This document shows positions 1-6,137 of a DNA stretch of 6,797 bases, piece after piece. Position numbers and translations under genes: made by a program. The stretch's first letter is position 1, and each line of letters starts with the position of its first letter. This DNA comes from Lachnospiraceae bacterium (GTDB lineage Bacteria; Bacillota; Clostridia; Lachnospirales; Lachnospiraceae). The stretch lies in NCBI GenBank assembly GCA_016301965.1, contig JAEDOO010000102.1:1-6797 (forward strand), in the 5' to 3' direction. The notes under the pieces are model-generated. The model ran no database searches. It was not told the DNA's origin and was given only the letters and a program-made list of their open reading frames with translations.

Positions 1-428
1 GAAAATTCCATTTTATTGCGGTATGCTGTCTCTGCGGGGCTGGCTTTAATACCCTCGAAAATATAATCCGGCTCTCCCGCCTCGTTTACCTGACCTGCTG
101 CCCGGATGGCATCATCCAGAAGCTTTTTCACCTGTTCTTTTTTCATCTTAAGCTGCTCTTCGTAGGCCATGGTCTGGTAAGTACAGCCACCGCACTCCGG
201 GAACCGGGAACACATGGGTTCTCTTGTCTCCAGCGGGGACTTCTCCCTCACCTCCAGGATGCGTCCACCCATTCTGCCGCTTCTTTTTTTCTGTACAAAT
301 CCGTATATCTTCTGTCCCGGGATACCGTTTTTCACGGTAACCAGTTCGCCCTCCGGGGTCTCTACCCTACAGAGGTTGGGGAAATCTACTTTTGTAATAA
401 TGCCTTCAAATCTATCGCCTTTTTTCAT
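1..428 (-). CDS. rlmD: 23S rRNA (uracil-C5)-methyltransferase, RlmD/RlmCD (TrmA) family, N-terminal 142 residues, cut by the window edge
   Basis: The family transfers a methyl group from S-adenosylmethionine to C5 of a uracil in 23S rRNA (U1939 in E. coli; the Gram-positive RlmCD enzyme also does U747). Only the N-terminus is here; the methyltransferase domain lies beyond position 1. I translated 142 residues. Residues 1-60 fit a TRAM RNA-binding domain (start MKKGDRFEGIITKVDF). The iron-sulfur cysteine motif follows as C73-x5-C79-GG-C82, and the visible part ends in YRNKMEF, a block conserved in TrmA-type enzymes just before the catalytic domain. The start is ATG at 428-426, with an AGGAGA ribosome binding site at 435-440. 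The gene has its own promoter at 465-493, so it seems to be transcribed separately from the upstream 636-1058 gene, which ends in a terminator. Family call is firm; the exact target uracil cannot be told from this part. Confidence 0.9.
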   Translation of the reverse strand, partial: MKKGDRFEGIITKVDFPNLCRVETPEGELVTVKNGIPGQKIYGFVQKKRSGRMGGRILEVREKSPLETREPMCSRFPECGGCTYQTMAYEEQLKMKKEQVKKLLDDAIRAAGQVNEAGEPDYIFEGIKASPAETAYRNKMEF

Positions 429-464
429 TCTTTCTCTCCTAAATCAGTATGACTTTTGTGTTTT

Positions 465-493
465 ATCATAATAGAAATAAAGCATTGTAGCAA
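465..493 (-). promoter_or_regulatory. Sigma-A type promoter for the rRNA methyltransferase gene
   Basis: Read on the minus strand, a -35 box TTGCTA (493-488) is followed by a 17-base spacer and a -10 box TATGAT (470-465). The predicted start near 458 gives a leader of about 30 bases to the ATG at 428. The remaining gap up to the terminator at 593-623 shows no other convincing feature. Confidence 0.65.
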
Positions 494-592
494 TACTTTT
501 CTATGTATCACAATAGGTTCATCTTCCAATCCAAAGAAATAAACCACACAAGAATCCTCTAAATGGCATGCTTTCTTATGATCAATGTAATG

Positions 593-623
593 AAAAAAGC
601 TCCTGCACATTCACAGGAGCTTT
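593..623 (-). terminator. Intrinsic terminator of the small membrane protein gene
   Basis: On the minus strand the transcript can form a stem of AAAGCTCCTG with CAGGAGCTTT (positions 623-614 and 605-596), ten base pairs including the A-T base, around an 8-base loop, followed by a run of U residues (complement of 593-598). It starts 13 bases after the stop codon at 636-638. On the plus strand no U-run follows the stem, so it looks one-directional. Confidence 0.85.
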
Positions 624-635
624 ACGCTTTACGAC

Positions 636-1058
636 TTATTCTTCTTCAGCTTTTTTCTCAACTGCCTCGGCAGCCTGAGCTGCGGCCTCGGCCACATTGG
701 CCTTGATCTCTTCTGCTTTTTCGGAAGCAACATCTTTTACAGCTTCTGCTGCATCTGCCATAGCCTCTTTGGCTTCTTCCACTGCTTCCTCAGCTTCTTT
801 AGCCTCTTCAACAGCTTCCTTAGCTTCTTCGTGCTTGTCGTCTGCTTTGTCTTCGTCCTCGAAACAATCCTCCAGATCATCGTCGAAATCCTCTTCAAAA
901 TCCTCCAGATAATCCGGTGTTAAGAAACGATATACCGCATAAGCAATACCGGCGATGGCTGCGATAGCACCTACGATAGCCAATATCCAGACAAGTATAT
1001 TTGTTTTCTTTTTTTCTTCTTTTTTGAGTGCTGCAATTAATTCGTCAACTTTGCTCAT
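636..1058 (-). CDS. Small single-pass membrane protein with acidic stretch and Ala/Glu-rich helical tail, function unknown
   Basis: I do not recognise a characterised family. The 140-residue protein has four visible parts. Residues 1-19 are a short charged head (KKEEKKK at 12-18). Residues 21-45 are one hydrophobic helix rich in Ile, Ala and Gly. Residues 49-72 are a very acidic stretch of Asp, Glu and Phe with one Cys at 65. Residues 73-140 contain almost only Ala, Glu, Lys, Val and Asp in helix-forming repeats, including EAVEEAKEA at 81-89 and again at 91-99. The positive head suggests an N-inside topology with the tail outside, but the tail could also be cytoplasmic. There is no cleavable signal peptide or lipobox. 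The ATG at 1058-1056 is supported by AGAAAGGA (1078-1071). A dedicated promoter upstream and a strong terminator downstream argue that it is a real, separately expressed gene. The tail resembles LEA-like or YtxH-like amphipathic helices only in composition. Confidence 0.8.
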   Translation of the reverse strand: MSKVDELIAALKKEEKKKTNILVWILAIVGAIAAIAGIAYAVYRFLTPDYLEDFEEDFDDDLEDCFEDEDKADDKHEEAKEAVEEAKEAEEAVEEAKEAMADAAEAVKDVASEKAEEIKANVAEAAAQAAEAVEKKAEEE

Positions 1059-1113
1059 AAATCTTTACCGTCCTTTCTGCTTAATTGTTAGCACACGTTA
1101 TTTCATATAAGGT

Positions 1114-1142
1114 ATTATATCACCCGATATCCAGCTTTACCA
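1114..1142 (-). promoter_or_regulatory. Extended -10 promoter for the small membrane protein gene
   Basis: On the minus strand TGATATAAT (1122-1114) gives a perfect TATAAT box with the TGn extension. A weak -35 match TGGTAA (1142-1137) lies 17 bases upstream. The predicted start near 1107 gives a leader of about 50 bases. The promoter sits in the 123-base gap after pcrA. I see no hairpin with a U-run in that gap, so pcrA transcripts may also read through into this gene. Confidence 0.65.
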
Positions 1143-1181
1143 TAAGATTCTGAATTTTGGGTGTATTACACGAAAAAACGC

Positions 1182-3416
1182 TTAAATTTTCTGCAGTTTT
1201 GCGAAAGCGGCGAACATTTTTTTGACGCCATATTTTTCAAAATCAACGGTAACTTCATAGTCTTTGGCACCTTTGACAATATTCAATACCATACCTGTCC
1301 CGAATTTAATATGACGAACCGTATCTCCCACTTCGTAATCCGGTGCCCCTGCCGCACTTACCAGACTGCTGCCTTTAGTCAGCGCCGGTTTGTCAAACAT
1401 GGTCTGGGAATAGGCCGCCGGTTTTCTAAAATCCTGCATGGCCTTTTTCCAGGTATTCTGTTTCTGTATCTCCGCTTCTTTTTTTCTCTCCGGAAGGCTG
1501 TCCCGTCCAAGATCCACCAGTTCTCTGGGGATCTCATGGACAAAACGGGATACTTTATTATACTGCGTTTCGCCCCGGATCATGCGTGTTTTGCAGCTGG
1601 TCATGGTAAGATCGTTCATGGCTCTGGTAATACCCACGTAACAAAGTCGTCTTTCTTCCTCCAGCTCCATGACATCGTCCGATGTGATGGTCATGTAGCT
1701 GGGAAAAATGCCATCCTCCATACCGGTCAGATAGACGTTGGGAAATTCCAGCCCTTTGGCACTGTGCAAAGTCATCAGCAGCACCTTATTGGTGTCCTCA
1801 TCTTCCATATCGATATCCGCCACCAGGGCCACATCCGCCAGAAATCCGCTTAAGGAAGGATTCTCTGTCTCTTCCTCGTAAGTTACCACTTTGGTGATCA
1901 ATTCGTCGATATTCTCTATACGGCCTCTGGCTTCTTCCGTGTCCTCCGCTTCCAGTTCGCGCACATATCCTGTCTGATCGATCACTTTATGCAAAAGCTC
2001 TTCCACAGAAAGAATACCTGCCATGGCACGAAGGCTGTCTATGTACTGGGTAAAGCCTTTGAGCTTTGCCGCTGCTCTGGCCAGTCCCGGCACTTCATCT
2101 GCCCGGCGCATGGCTTCGTACAGACTGATCCCCTGTTCTTCGGCATAGTCTGCCGCTTTATTGACGCTGGCGGCACCAATGCCCCGTTTCGGCACGTTGA
2201 TGATACGACGCACTGCCAGATCATCCCTGGCATTGTCAATAGTCTTTAAATAAGCCAAAAGATCCTTGATCTCTTTACGGGCATAGAAATTCAGTCCGCC
2301 CACCAGGCGATAGGGAATATTGGCCATCAGAAATTTTTCCTCAAACAGACGAGACTGGGCATTGGTGCGGTACAGTACGGCAAAATCGCTGTATTCCGCC
2401 CCTTCACGGACTTTCGCCCGGATATCGCCGGCCACGTATTCTGCCTCTTCAAAGGCGTTCATAAACTGCCGTAAATGAACCATCTCTCCTTCATCCCGCT
2501 CGGACCACAGGGTCTTTTTCTTACGGCCCCGGTTGTTGGCGATCACCGCATTGGCCGCTTTCAGGATGTTCTGGGTGGAACGGTAATTCTGTTCCAGCTT
2601 GATGACCCTTGCGTCGGGGAAATTTTTCTCAAAATCCAGGATGTTTCGGATATTGGCACCGCGGAACCGGTAGATGGACTGATCGTCATCACCTACCACG
2701 CAGAGATTTCTGTATTTTTTCGCCAGCAGATTCACCAGCGCAAACTGTGCCGTGTTGGTATCCTGATACTCATCCACCATCAGATAGCGAAAGCGCTCCT
2801 GATAGCTGTCCAGCACATCCGGCTGGCTCTGGAAAAGCTCTACGGTCTTCATCAGCAGATCATCAAAATCCAGGGCGTTGTTCTGCTTGAGCATCCGCTG
2901 GTAGGCCTTATATACCTTACTGATCACCTGTCCGTTCCAGTCTCCTGCCACACTCAGCTGATATTCCTCCGGCGAGATCAGCTCATTCTTGGCGGAAGAA
3001 ATGGCAGAAAGCAGCGCACGGTCCTTGTACATCCGTGTATCCAGATCCATCTGTTTGATGATCTCCTTGATCACATGCTTCTGATCATCTGTATCGTAGA
3101 TCGTAAAGTTTGTATCATACCCCAGCCGGTCGATAAACCGTCTGAGGATCCGCACGCAGGTGGAATGAAAGGTACTGACCCAGACGCTGCCGCCGTTGAC
3201 GTCCGCCAGCTGGTTCACACGGTCTCTCATCTCTCCTGCTGCTTTATTGGTAAAGGTAATGGCCAGAATATTCCAGGGATTGACCTGCTTTTCGGTAATC
3301 AGGTATGCGATCCTCTGGGTCAATACTCTGGTTTTGCCGGAACCGGCTCCGGCTATGATAAGCAGAGGCCCTTCTGTACACTCTACGGCCTCCTGCTGCT
3401 GCGGGTTCAGCTGCAT
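1182..3416 (-). CDS. pcrA: ATP-dependent DNA helicase PcrA (UvrD/Rep family, superfamily 1A)
   Basis: PcrA is the 3'-5' helicase of Gram-positive bacteria, used in nucleotide-excision repair, plasmid rolling-circle replication, clearing RecA filaments and resolving conflicts with RNA polymerase. All superfamily 1 motifs are intact in the 744 residues: Q motif LNPQQQEAV (3-11), Walker A AGAGSGKT (22-29, Lys28), motif Ia ITFTNKAA (53-60), motif II VDEYQDT (214-220, Asp215-Glu216), motif III GDDDQSIYRFRGA (242-254), motif IV LEQNYRST (274-281), motif V TLHSAKGLEF (549-558) and motif VI EEERRLCYVGITRA (586-599). Domain 2B spans about 386-548. The end (about 693-744, YEVGDTVRHIKFGTGMV onwards) fits the Tudor-like domain that contacts RNA polymerase. 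Length is close to the 739 residues of B. subtilis PcrA. The start ATG at 3416 has AAGGAGG five bases upstream. There is no sign of pcrB or ligA beside it, unlike B. subtilis. A consensus promoter and a probable LexA site precede it, pointing to SOS control. Confidence 0.97.
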   Translation of the reverse strand: MQLNPQQQEAVECTEGPLLIIAGAGSGKTRVLTQRIAYLITEKQVNPWNILAITFTNKAAGEMRDRVNQLADVNGGSVWVSTFHSTCVRILRRFIDRLGYDTNFTIYDTDDQKHVIKEIIKQMDLDTRMYKDRALLSAISSAKNELISPEEYQLSVAGDWNGQVISKVYKAYQRMLKQNNALDFDDLLMKTVELFQSQPDVLDSYQERFRYLMVDEYQDTNTAQFALVNLLAKKYRNLCVVGDDDQSIYRFRGANIRNILDFEKNFPDARVIKLEQNYRSTQNILKAANAVIANNRGRKKKTLWSERDEGEMVHLRQFMNAFEEAEYVAGDIRAKVREGAEYSDFAVLYRTNAQSRLFEEKFLMANIPYRLVGGLNFYARKEIKDLLAYLKTIDNARDDLAVRRIINVPKRGIGAASVNKAADYAEEQGISLYEAMRRADEVPGLARAAAKLKGFTQYIDSLRAMAGILSVEELLHKVIDQTGYVRELEAEDTEEARGRIENIDELITKVVTYEEETENPSLSGFLADVALVADIDMEDEDTNKVLLMTLHSAKGLEFPNVYLTGMEDGIFPSYMTITSDDVMELEEERRLCYVGITRAMNDLTMTSCKTRMIRGETQYNKVSRFVHEIPRELVDLGRDSLPERKKEAEIQKQNTWKKAMQDFRKPAAYSQTMFDKPALTKGSSLVSAAGAPDYEVGDTVRHIKFGTGMVLNIVKGAKDYEVTVDFEKYGVKKMFAAFAKLQKI

Positions 3417-3454
3417 AAGATCCTCCTTAAGCTGCCCGAAAAACTCTCTGTCAG

Positions 3455-3469
3455 CAAAACAGATGTTCG
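3455..3469 (-). promoter_or_regulatory. Probable LexA (SOS) operator of pcrA
   Basis: The minus strand reads CGAACATCTGTTTTG. It contains GAAC-N4-GTTT (3468-3457), the form of LexA site commonly seen in clostridia, and matches 12 of 14 positions of the Bacillus consensus CGAACRNRYGTTYC. It would lie at about +6 to +20 relative to the predicted pcrA start, where bound LexA would block transcription. E. coli uvrD, the pcrA counterpart, is under LexA control, which fits. The plus-strand overlap TGTTCGAACA (3464-3473) is itself a perfect palindrome. Confidence 0.65.
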
Positions 3470-3481
3470 AACAGCAGTACT

Positions 3482-3510
3482 ATTATAGAGGAAGTAAAAA
3501 AAAAGTGCAA
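3482..3510 (-). promoter_or_regulatory. Sigma-A promoter of pcrA
   Basis: On the minus strand TTGCAC (3510-3505) and a perfect TATAAT (3487-3482) are separated by exactly 17 bases, nine of them a T-run next to the -35 box. The predicted start near 3475 gives a leader of about 59 bases. The -35 box is 8 bases from that of the divergent yerC promoter. Confidence 0.85.
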
Positions 3511-3518
3511 CCGTTAGC

Positions 3519-3547
3519 TTGTCATAAGAGCGCAAAACTTATATAAT
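3519..3547 (+). promoter_or_regulatory. Sigma-A promoter of yerC and perhaps the downstream operon
   Basis: TTGTCA (3519-3524), a 17-base spacer and a perfect TATAAT (3542-3547). The predicted start near 3554 gives a leader of about 57 bases before the ATG at 3611. No clear terminator follows yerC, so this promoter may also feed the malic enzyme and the genes after it. Confidence 0.85.
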
Positions 3548-3558
3548 AAGGATGTTTG

Positions 3559-3575
3559 ACGGTAATTCGTACCGT
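3559..3575 (+). promoter_or_regulatory. Inverted repeat in the yerC leader, candidate operator or leader hairpin
   Basis: ACGGTA and TACCGT form a perfect 6-base inverted repeat around ATTCG. It begins about five bases after the predicted yerC transcription start. In DNA this is a typical repressor position; in RNA it would be a small hairpin near the 5' end. No U-run follows, so it is not an intrinsic terminator. Since YerC is itself a TrpR-like DNA-binding protein, autoregulation is possible, but that is inference. Confidence 0.45.
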
Positions 3576-3610
3576 ATATGGATACTGAGAAAACCAGGGG
3601 GTACAAAACG

Positions 3611-3910
3611 ATGAGTAAAAAAATACAGTCTGCTGCTATGGACCGATTGTTCGATGGGATCTTAAGCCTGAAGACTAAAGAAGAGTGCTACACCTTTTTT
3701 GAAGATGTCTGCACGATCAATGAGCTTCTCTCTTTATCCCAGCGTTTTGAAGTAGCCGAGATGCTTCGCAATAAAGTCACCTACACAGAGATATCCGAGA
3801 GAACCGGAGCCTCCACTGCCACCATCAGCCGTGTAAACCGCTGTCTGCAGTACGGAAACGACGGTTATTCTCTCGTGCTGGACAGACTGAACGAAACAGG
3901 CAACAAATAA
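3611..3910 (+). CDS. yerC: YerC/YecD family TrpR-like DNA-binding protein
   Basis: A 99-residue all-helical regulator of the YerC/YecD group, related in fold to the tryptophan repressor TrpR; targets and ligand are not settled. The family pattern is clear: an N-terminal helix (MDRLFDGILSL, 10-20), the block FFEDVCTINELLSLSQRFEVAEML (29-52), then a helix-turn-helix at about 57-80 with TYTEISERTGASTATISRVNR (57-77), whose second helix STATISRVNRCL would read DNA. The start chosen is ATG 3611, because AGGGGG (3596-3601) lies nine bases upstream and the family begins with MSKK-like residues. The in-frame ATG at 3578 has no ribosome binding site and adds eleven unrelated residues. It is divergent from pcrA; in B. 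subtilis yerC also lies beside pcrB-pcrA, so the association is conserved although the orientation differs. Confidence 0.92.
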   Translation: MSKKIQSAAMDRLFDGILSLKTKEECYTFFEDVCTINELLSLSQRFEVAEMLRNKVTYTEISERTGASTATISRVNRCLQYGNDGYSLVLDRLNETGNK

Positions 3911-3944
3911 CATATTTCGAATGTTGTGTTTGTAACCGCTTGTT

Positions 3945-4011
3945 TCTGTCTGTTCATAACAGATAAGTATCTGTTCAATATCTTCACAGATACACTATTT
4001 TCACTTACAGA
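3945..4011 (+). promoter_or_regulatory. TCTGT/ACAGA repeat array in the malic enzyme leader, possible alternative hairpins
   Basis: Three TCTGT copies (3945, 3949, 3970) and three ACAGA copies (3959, 3986, 4007) alternate in 67 bases. Three hairpins can be drawn. A pairs TCTGTT 3949-3954 with AACAGA 3958-3963 around a three-base loop. B pairs AACAGATA 3958-3965 with TATCTGTT 3968-3975. C pairs GTATCTGT 3967-3974 with ACAGATAC 3986-3993. A and C can coexist; B excludes both. The last ACAGA runs into the ribosome binding site AAAGGAAAG (4011-4019). I see no convincing promoter in this gap. Hairpin C is followed only by CTATTTTC, so any termination would be weak. Confidence 0.45.
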
Positions 4012-4023
4012 AAGGAAAGACCT

Positions 4024-5175
4024 ATGACAATCAACGAAAAAGCACTGAAGCTTCATGAAGAATGGAAAGGCAAACTGAGCACTGAGCCGAAAGCTCCCGT
4101 AAAGACCCGTGAGGATCTGGCTCTGGCTTACACACCCGGTGTTGCTGAACCCTGTAAAGAGATCGCCAAGAATCCGGAAAAAGCTTATGTATATACGATC
4201 AAGCAGAATACCATCGCCGTTGTTTCCGACGGAAGCGCTGTTCTGGGTCTCGGCAATATCGGTGCCAAAGCTGCCATGCCGGTTATGGAAGGAAAAGCTG
4301 TCCTGTTTAAGGAATTCGGCGGTGTTAACGCTGTGCCGATCTGTCTGGACACCCAGGATACCGAAGAGATCATCAAAACCGTGATCAACATCGCTCCGGC
4401 TTTCGGCGGTATCAATCTGGAGGATATTTCCGCTCCCCGCTGTTTCGAGATCGAGACCAGACTGAAAGAGGTTCTGGATATTCCCGTCTTCCACGATGAT
4501 CAGCATGGTACAGCCATTGTTGTACTTTCCGGTATCATCAATGCCCTGAAGGTTGTAGGCAAGAAAAAAGAAGACTGCAAGATCGTCGTCAATGGTTCCG
4601 GTGCTGCCGGTATCGCCATCACCAAGCTTCTGTTAAGCTATGGTTTCAAGACTATCACGCTGTGCGATTCCAAGGGTATCATCAGCGCAGACAACGACAA
4701 CTTAAACTGGATCAAAAAGGAAATGGCTGAGGTGACCAACCTGGAGCACAAACACGGTACACTGGCTGACGCCATGGTAGGTACGGATATCTTTATCGGT
4801 GTTTCCGCTCCCGGCTCTGTGACACAGGACATGGTTCGCAGCATGAATAAGGATGCCATCATTTTCGCCATGGCCAATCCCATTCCGGAGATCATGCCCG
4901 ACGAAGCCAAGGCTGCCGGCGCACGTATCGTAGGTACAGGCCGCAGTGACTTCCCGAACCAGGTAAATAATGTAGTCGCTTTCCCGGGTATCTTCCGCGG
5001 CGCACTGGAAGGACGTGCTCCCCAGATCACCGAAGAAATGAAGCTGGCTGCCGCTCTGGCTATCGCCGGTCTCGTATCTGATGAAGAGCTCAGCGAAGAT
5101 TATGTTATGCCGGAAGCTTTTGATCCCCGTGTGGCTGATGTTGTAGCTGACGCTGTCAAAGCGCTGATCAAATAA
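4024..5175 (+). CDS. NAD(P)-dependent malic enzyme, short bacterial type
   Basis: Malic enzyme oxidatively decarboxylates malate to pyruvate and CO2 with a divalent metal, reducing NAD+ or NADP+ in the cytoplasm. The 383 residues match the short bacterial form (like B. subtilis YtsJ) and lack the phosphotransacetylase-like extension of E. coli MaeB. Visible motifs: YTPGVAEPC (36-44, catalytic Tyr36), VVSDGSAVLGLGNIG (66-80), EGKAVLFKEFGG (89-100, catalytic Lys91), the metal ligands Glu133-Asp134 in NLEDISAPRC and Asp159 in FHDDQHGT (156-163), the Rossmann motif NGSGAAG (190-196), AMANPIPEI (282-290) and NQVNN (312-316). Asp215 ends the second strand of the nucleotide fold, but cofactor preference cannot be decided by eye. 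The start at 4024 has AAAGGAAAG upstream. Codons are strongly biased (CTG, ATC, GGT, GCT), suggesting high expression. The TAA stop overlaps the next start by one base. Upstream lies an unusual repeat-rich leader. Confidence 0.95.
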   Translation: MTINEKALKLHEEWKGKLSTEPKAPVKTREDLALAYTPGVAEPCKEIAKNPEKAYVYTIKQNTIAVVSDGSAVLGLGNIGAKAAMPVMEGKAVLFKEFGGVNAVPICLDTQDTEEIIKTVINIAPAFGGINLEDISAPRCFEIETRLKEVLDIPVFHDDQHGTAIVVLSGIINALKVVGKKKEDCKIVVNGSGAAGIAITKLLLSYGFKTITLCDSKGIISADNDNLNWIKKEMAEVTNLEHKHGTLADAMVGTDIFIGVSAPGSVTQDMVRSMNKDAIIFAMANPIPEIMPDEAKAAGARIVGTGRSDFPNQVNNVVAFPGIFRGALEGRAPQITEEMKLAAALAIAGLVSDEELSEDYVMPEAFDPRVADVVADAVKALIK

Positions 5176-6113
5176 TGTTTTCCTTTGGCGATAACCGGCG
5201 CTACTATGCGCTGGACACATATTTGCAGAATACTTTTGGCCAGAAAGTTTACAAACTGGCCCTGGACGGCGGTATGAGCTGTCCCAACCGGGACGGTACT
5301 CTTGGCACCGGCGGCTGTATTTTCTGCAGCGCAGGCGGTTCCGGAGATTTTGCCGCCAGCAGACATCTGTCGGTGACACAGCAGATCGATGCACAGATCG
5401 CTGCCGCCCGGCAGAAGACGGTGAATTCCGCCACATCCTATATTGCGTATTTTCAGGCGTATACGAACACGTATGCGCCTTATGCAATCCTGGAAAAGCT
5501 GTTTACGGAAGCCATATCTCATCCTATGATATGTGCGCTGTCCATTGCGACCCGTCCGGACTGTCTGCCGGAAGAAACGGTAGAACTTCTCTCCCGCCTA
5601 AACCGCAGCAAACCGGTGTGGATCGAGCTGGGACTGCAGACAATTCACGAAGAAACGGCCCGCTATATCCGCAGGGGCTATTCTCTGTCCTGTTTTACCG
5701 ATGCTGTGGCCCGGCTGAAAGCTGCCGGGATCTCGCAGATCATTGTCCATACGATTCTGGGACTTCCGAAAGAAACGGATGACATGGTGCTGCAGACGAT
5801 CCGTTTTCTCAATACGCAGCCTATTCAGGGCATCAAGCTGCAGCTTCTGCATATTTTGCGGGATACGGATCTGGCCGATGACTATGCCCGGGGGGATTTT
5901 GAGGTATTGACGCAGGAACACTATATTGATCTTCTCATCCGATGTCTGGAACAGCTGTCACCGGAAACGGTTATTCACCGTCTTACCGGAGACGGGCCGC
6001 GAAATCTTTTGATCGCGCCGCAGTGGAGCCTTAGAAAACGCAGTGTTCTCAACGCTCTCCAGCATGAGCTGAAGATTCGGAATACCTGGCAGGGCAAATA
6101 TTATTCTCGTTAA
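5175..6113 (+). CDS. TIGR01212 family radical SAM protein (YhcC/YtqA type)
   Basis: A 312-residue radical SAM enzyme. The iron-sulfur cysteines are Cys36, Cys48 and Cys51 in the C-x11-C-x2-C spacing typical of this family rather than the common C-x3-C-x2-C, within CPNRDGTLGTGGCIFCSAGG (36-55). Other family blocks are YFQAYTNTYAP (92-102), ELGLQT (151-156), ILGLPKET (194-201) and the C-terminal HRLTGDGPRNLLIAPQWSLR (268-287). From memory, B. subtilis YtqA has been linked to wobble-uridine modification of tRNA (a cmnm5U to nm5U step, renamed MnmL); I cannot confirm that this protein does the same. The start ATG at 5175-5177 shares its A with the TAA stop of the malic enzyme, and no separate strong ribosome binding site is seen, so it is probably translated by coupling. 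It is complete, with a length normal for the family. A metabolic link with malate oxidation is not obvious; shared transcription may be the only tie. Confidence 0.92.
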   Translation: MFSFGDNRRYYALDTYLQNTFGQKVYKLALDGGMSCPNRDGTLGTGGCIFCSAGGSGDFAASRHLSVTQQIDAQIAAARQKTVNSATSYIAYFQAYTNTYAPYAILEKLFTEAISHPMICALSIATRPDCLPEETVELLSRLNRSKPVWIELGLQTIHEETARYIRRGYSLSCFTDAVARLKAAGISQIIVHTILGLPKETDDMVLQTIRFLNTQPIQGIKLQLLHILRDTDLADDYARGDFEVLTQEHYIDLLIRCLEQLSPETVIHRLTGDGPRNLLIAPQWSLRKRSVLNALQHELKIRNTWQGKYYSR

Positions 6114-6120
6114 TGTTTGA

Positions 6121-6127
6121 AAAGGAG
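6121..6127 (+). promoter_or_regulatory. Ribosome binding site that sets the DUF4364 gene start
   Basis: AAAGGAG lies ten bases before ATG 6138. The possible TTG start at 6117 would lie upstream of and inside this site, so it cannot be the one served by it. Confidence 0.75.
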
Positions 6128-6137
6128 TATTCGTTTT

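Noticed and set aside
214..471. Plus-strand open frame opposite the rRNA methyltransferase N-terminus
   Set aside because: The minus strand here encodes a clear TRAM domain and iron-sulfur cysteine motif; the plus frame has no ribosome binding site or similarity.
425..610. Minus-strand open frame of 61 codons in the gap before the rRNA methyltransferase gene
   Set aside because: Its start lies inside the terminator hairpin, it has no ribosome binding site, no recognisable protein pattern, and it runs over the promoter and ribosome binding site of the next gene.
757..830. Short direct repeats in DNA that could suggest a CRISPR-like or microsatellite array
   Set aside because: They are in frame inside the coding region of the small membrane protein, vary in codons, and simply encode the Ala/Glu/Lys helical tail.
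1100..1181. Possible terminator after pcrA (GTGTAATACAC palindrome and a T-run)
   Set aside because: The palindrome leaves no room for an RNA loop and the T-run comes before it rather than after, so it does not make an intrinsic terminator.
2475..3488. Long plus-strand open frame (337 codons) opposite pcrA
   Set aside because: It is fully antisense to conserved pcrA helicase motifs and crosses the pcrA promoter. Its protein shows no family pattern and has the Cys/His/Pro-rich look of a shadow frame.
3578..3610. Earlier in-frame ATG for yerC
   Set aside because: It has no ribosome binding site and would add residues not seen in the family; the AGGGGG site at 3596-3601 lies between it and the better start at 3611.
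3930..3958. Possible promoter TTGTAA with TTCATA before the malic enzyme gene
   Set aside because: The -10 match is poor compared with the other promoters in the window, so it is not listed.
3976..4005. Hairpin C followed by CTATTTTC as a terminator after yerC
   Set aside because: The stem is AU-rich with an 11-base loop and the following U-run is only four bases, so I treat it as part of the repeat-rich leader rather than a supported terminator.
3865..4506. Minus-strand open frame of 213 codons across the yerC to malic enzyme gap
   Set aside because: Most of it is antisense to conserved malic enzyme motifs, and it lacks a ribosome binding site and any domain pattern.
6117..6137. TTG start for the DUF4364 gene
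   Set aside because: It lies before the AAAGGAG site, which serves ATG 6138, and the added residues are simply translation of the ribosome binding region.
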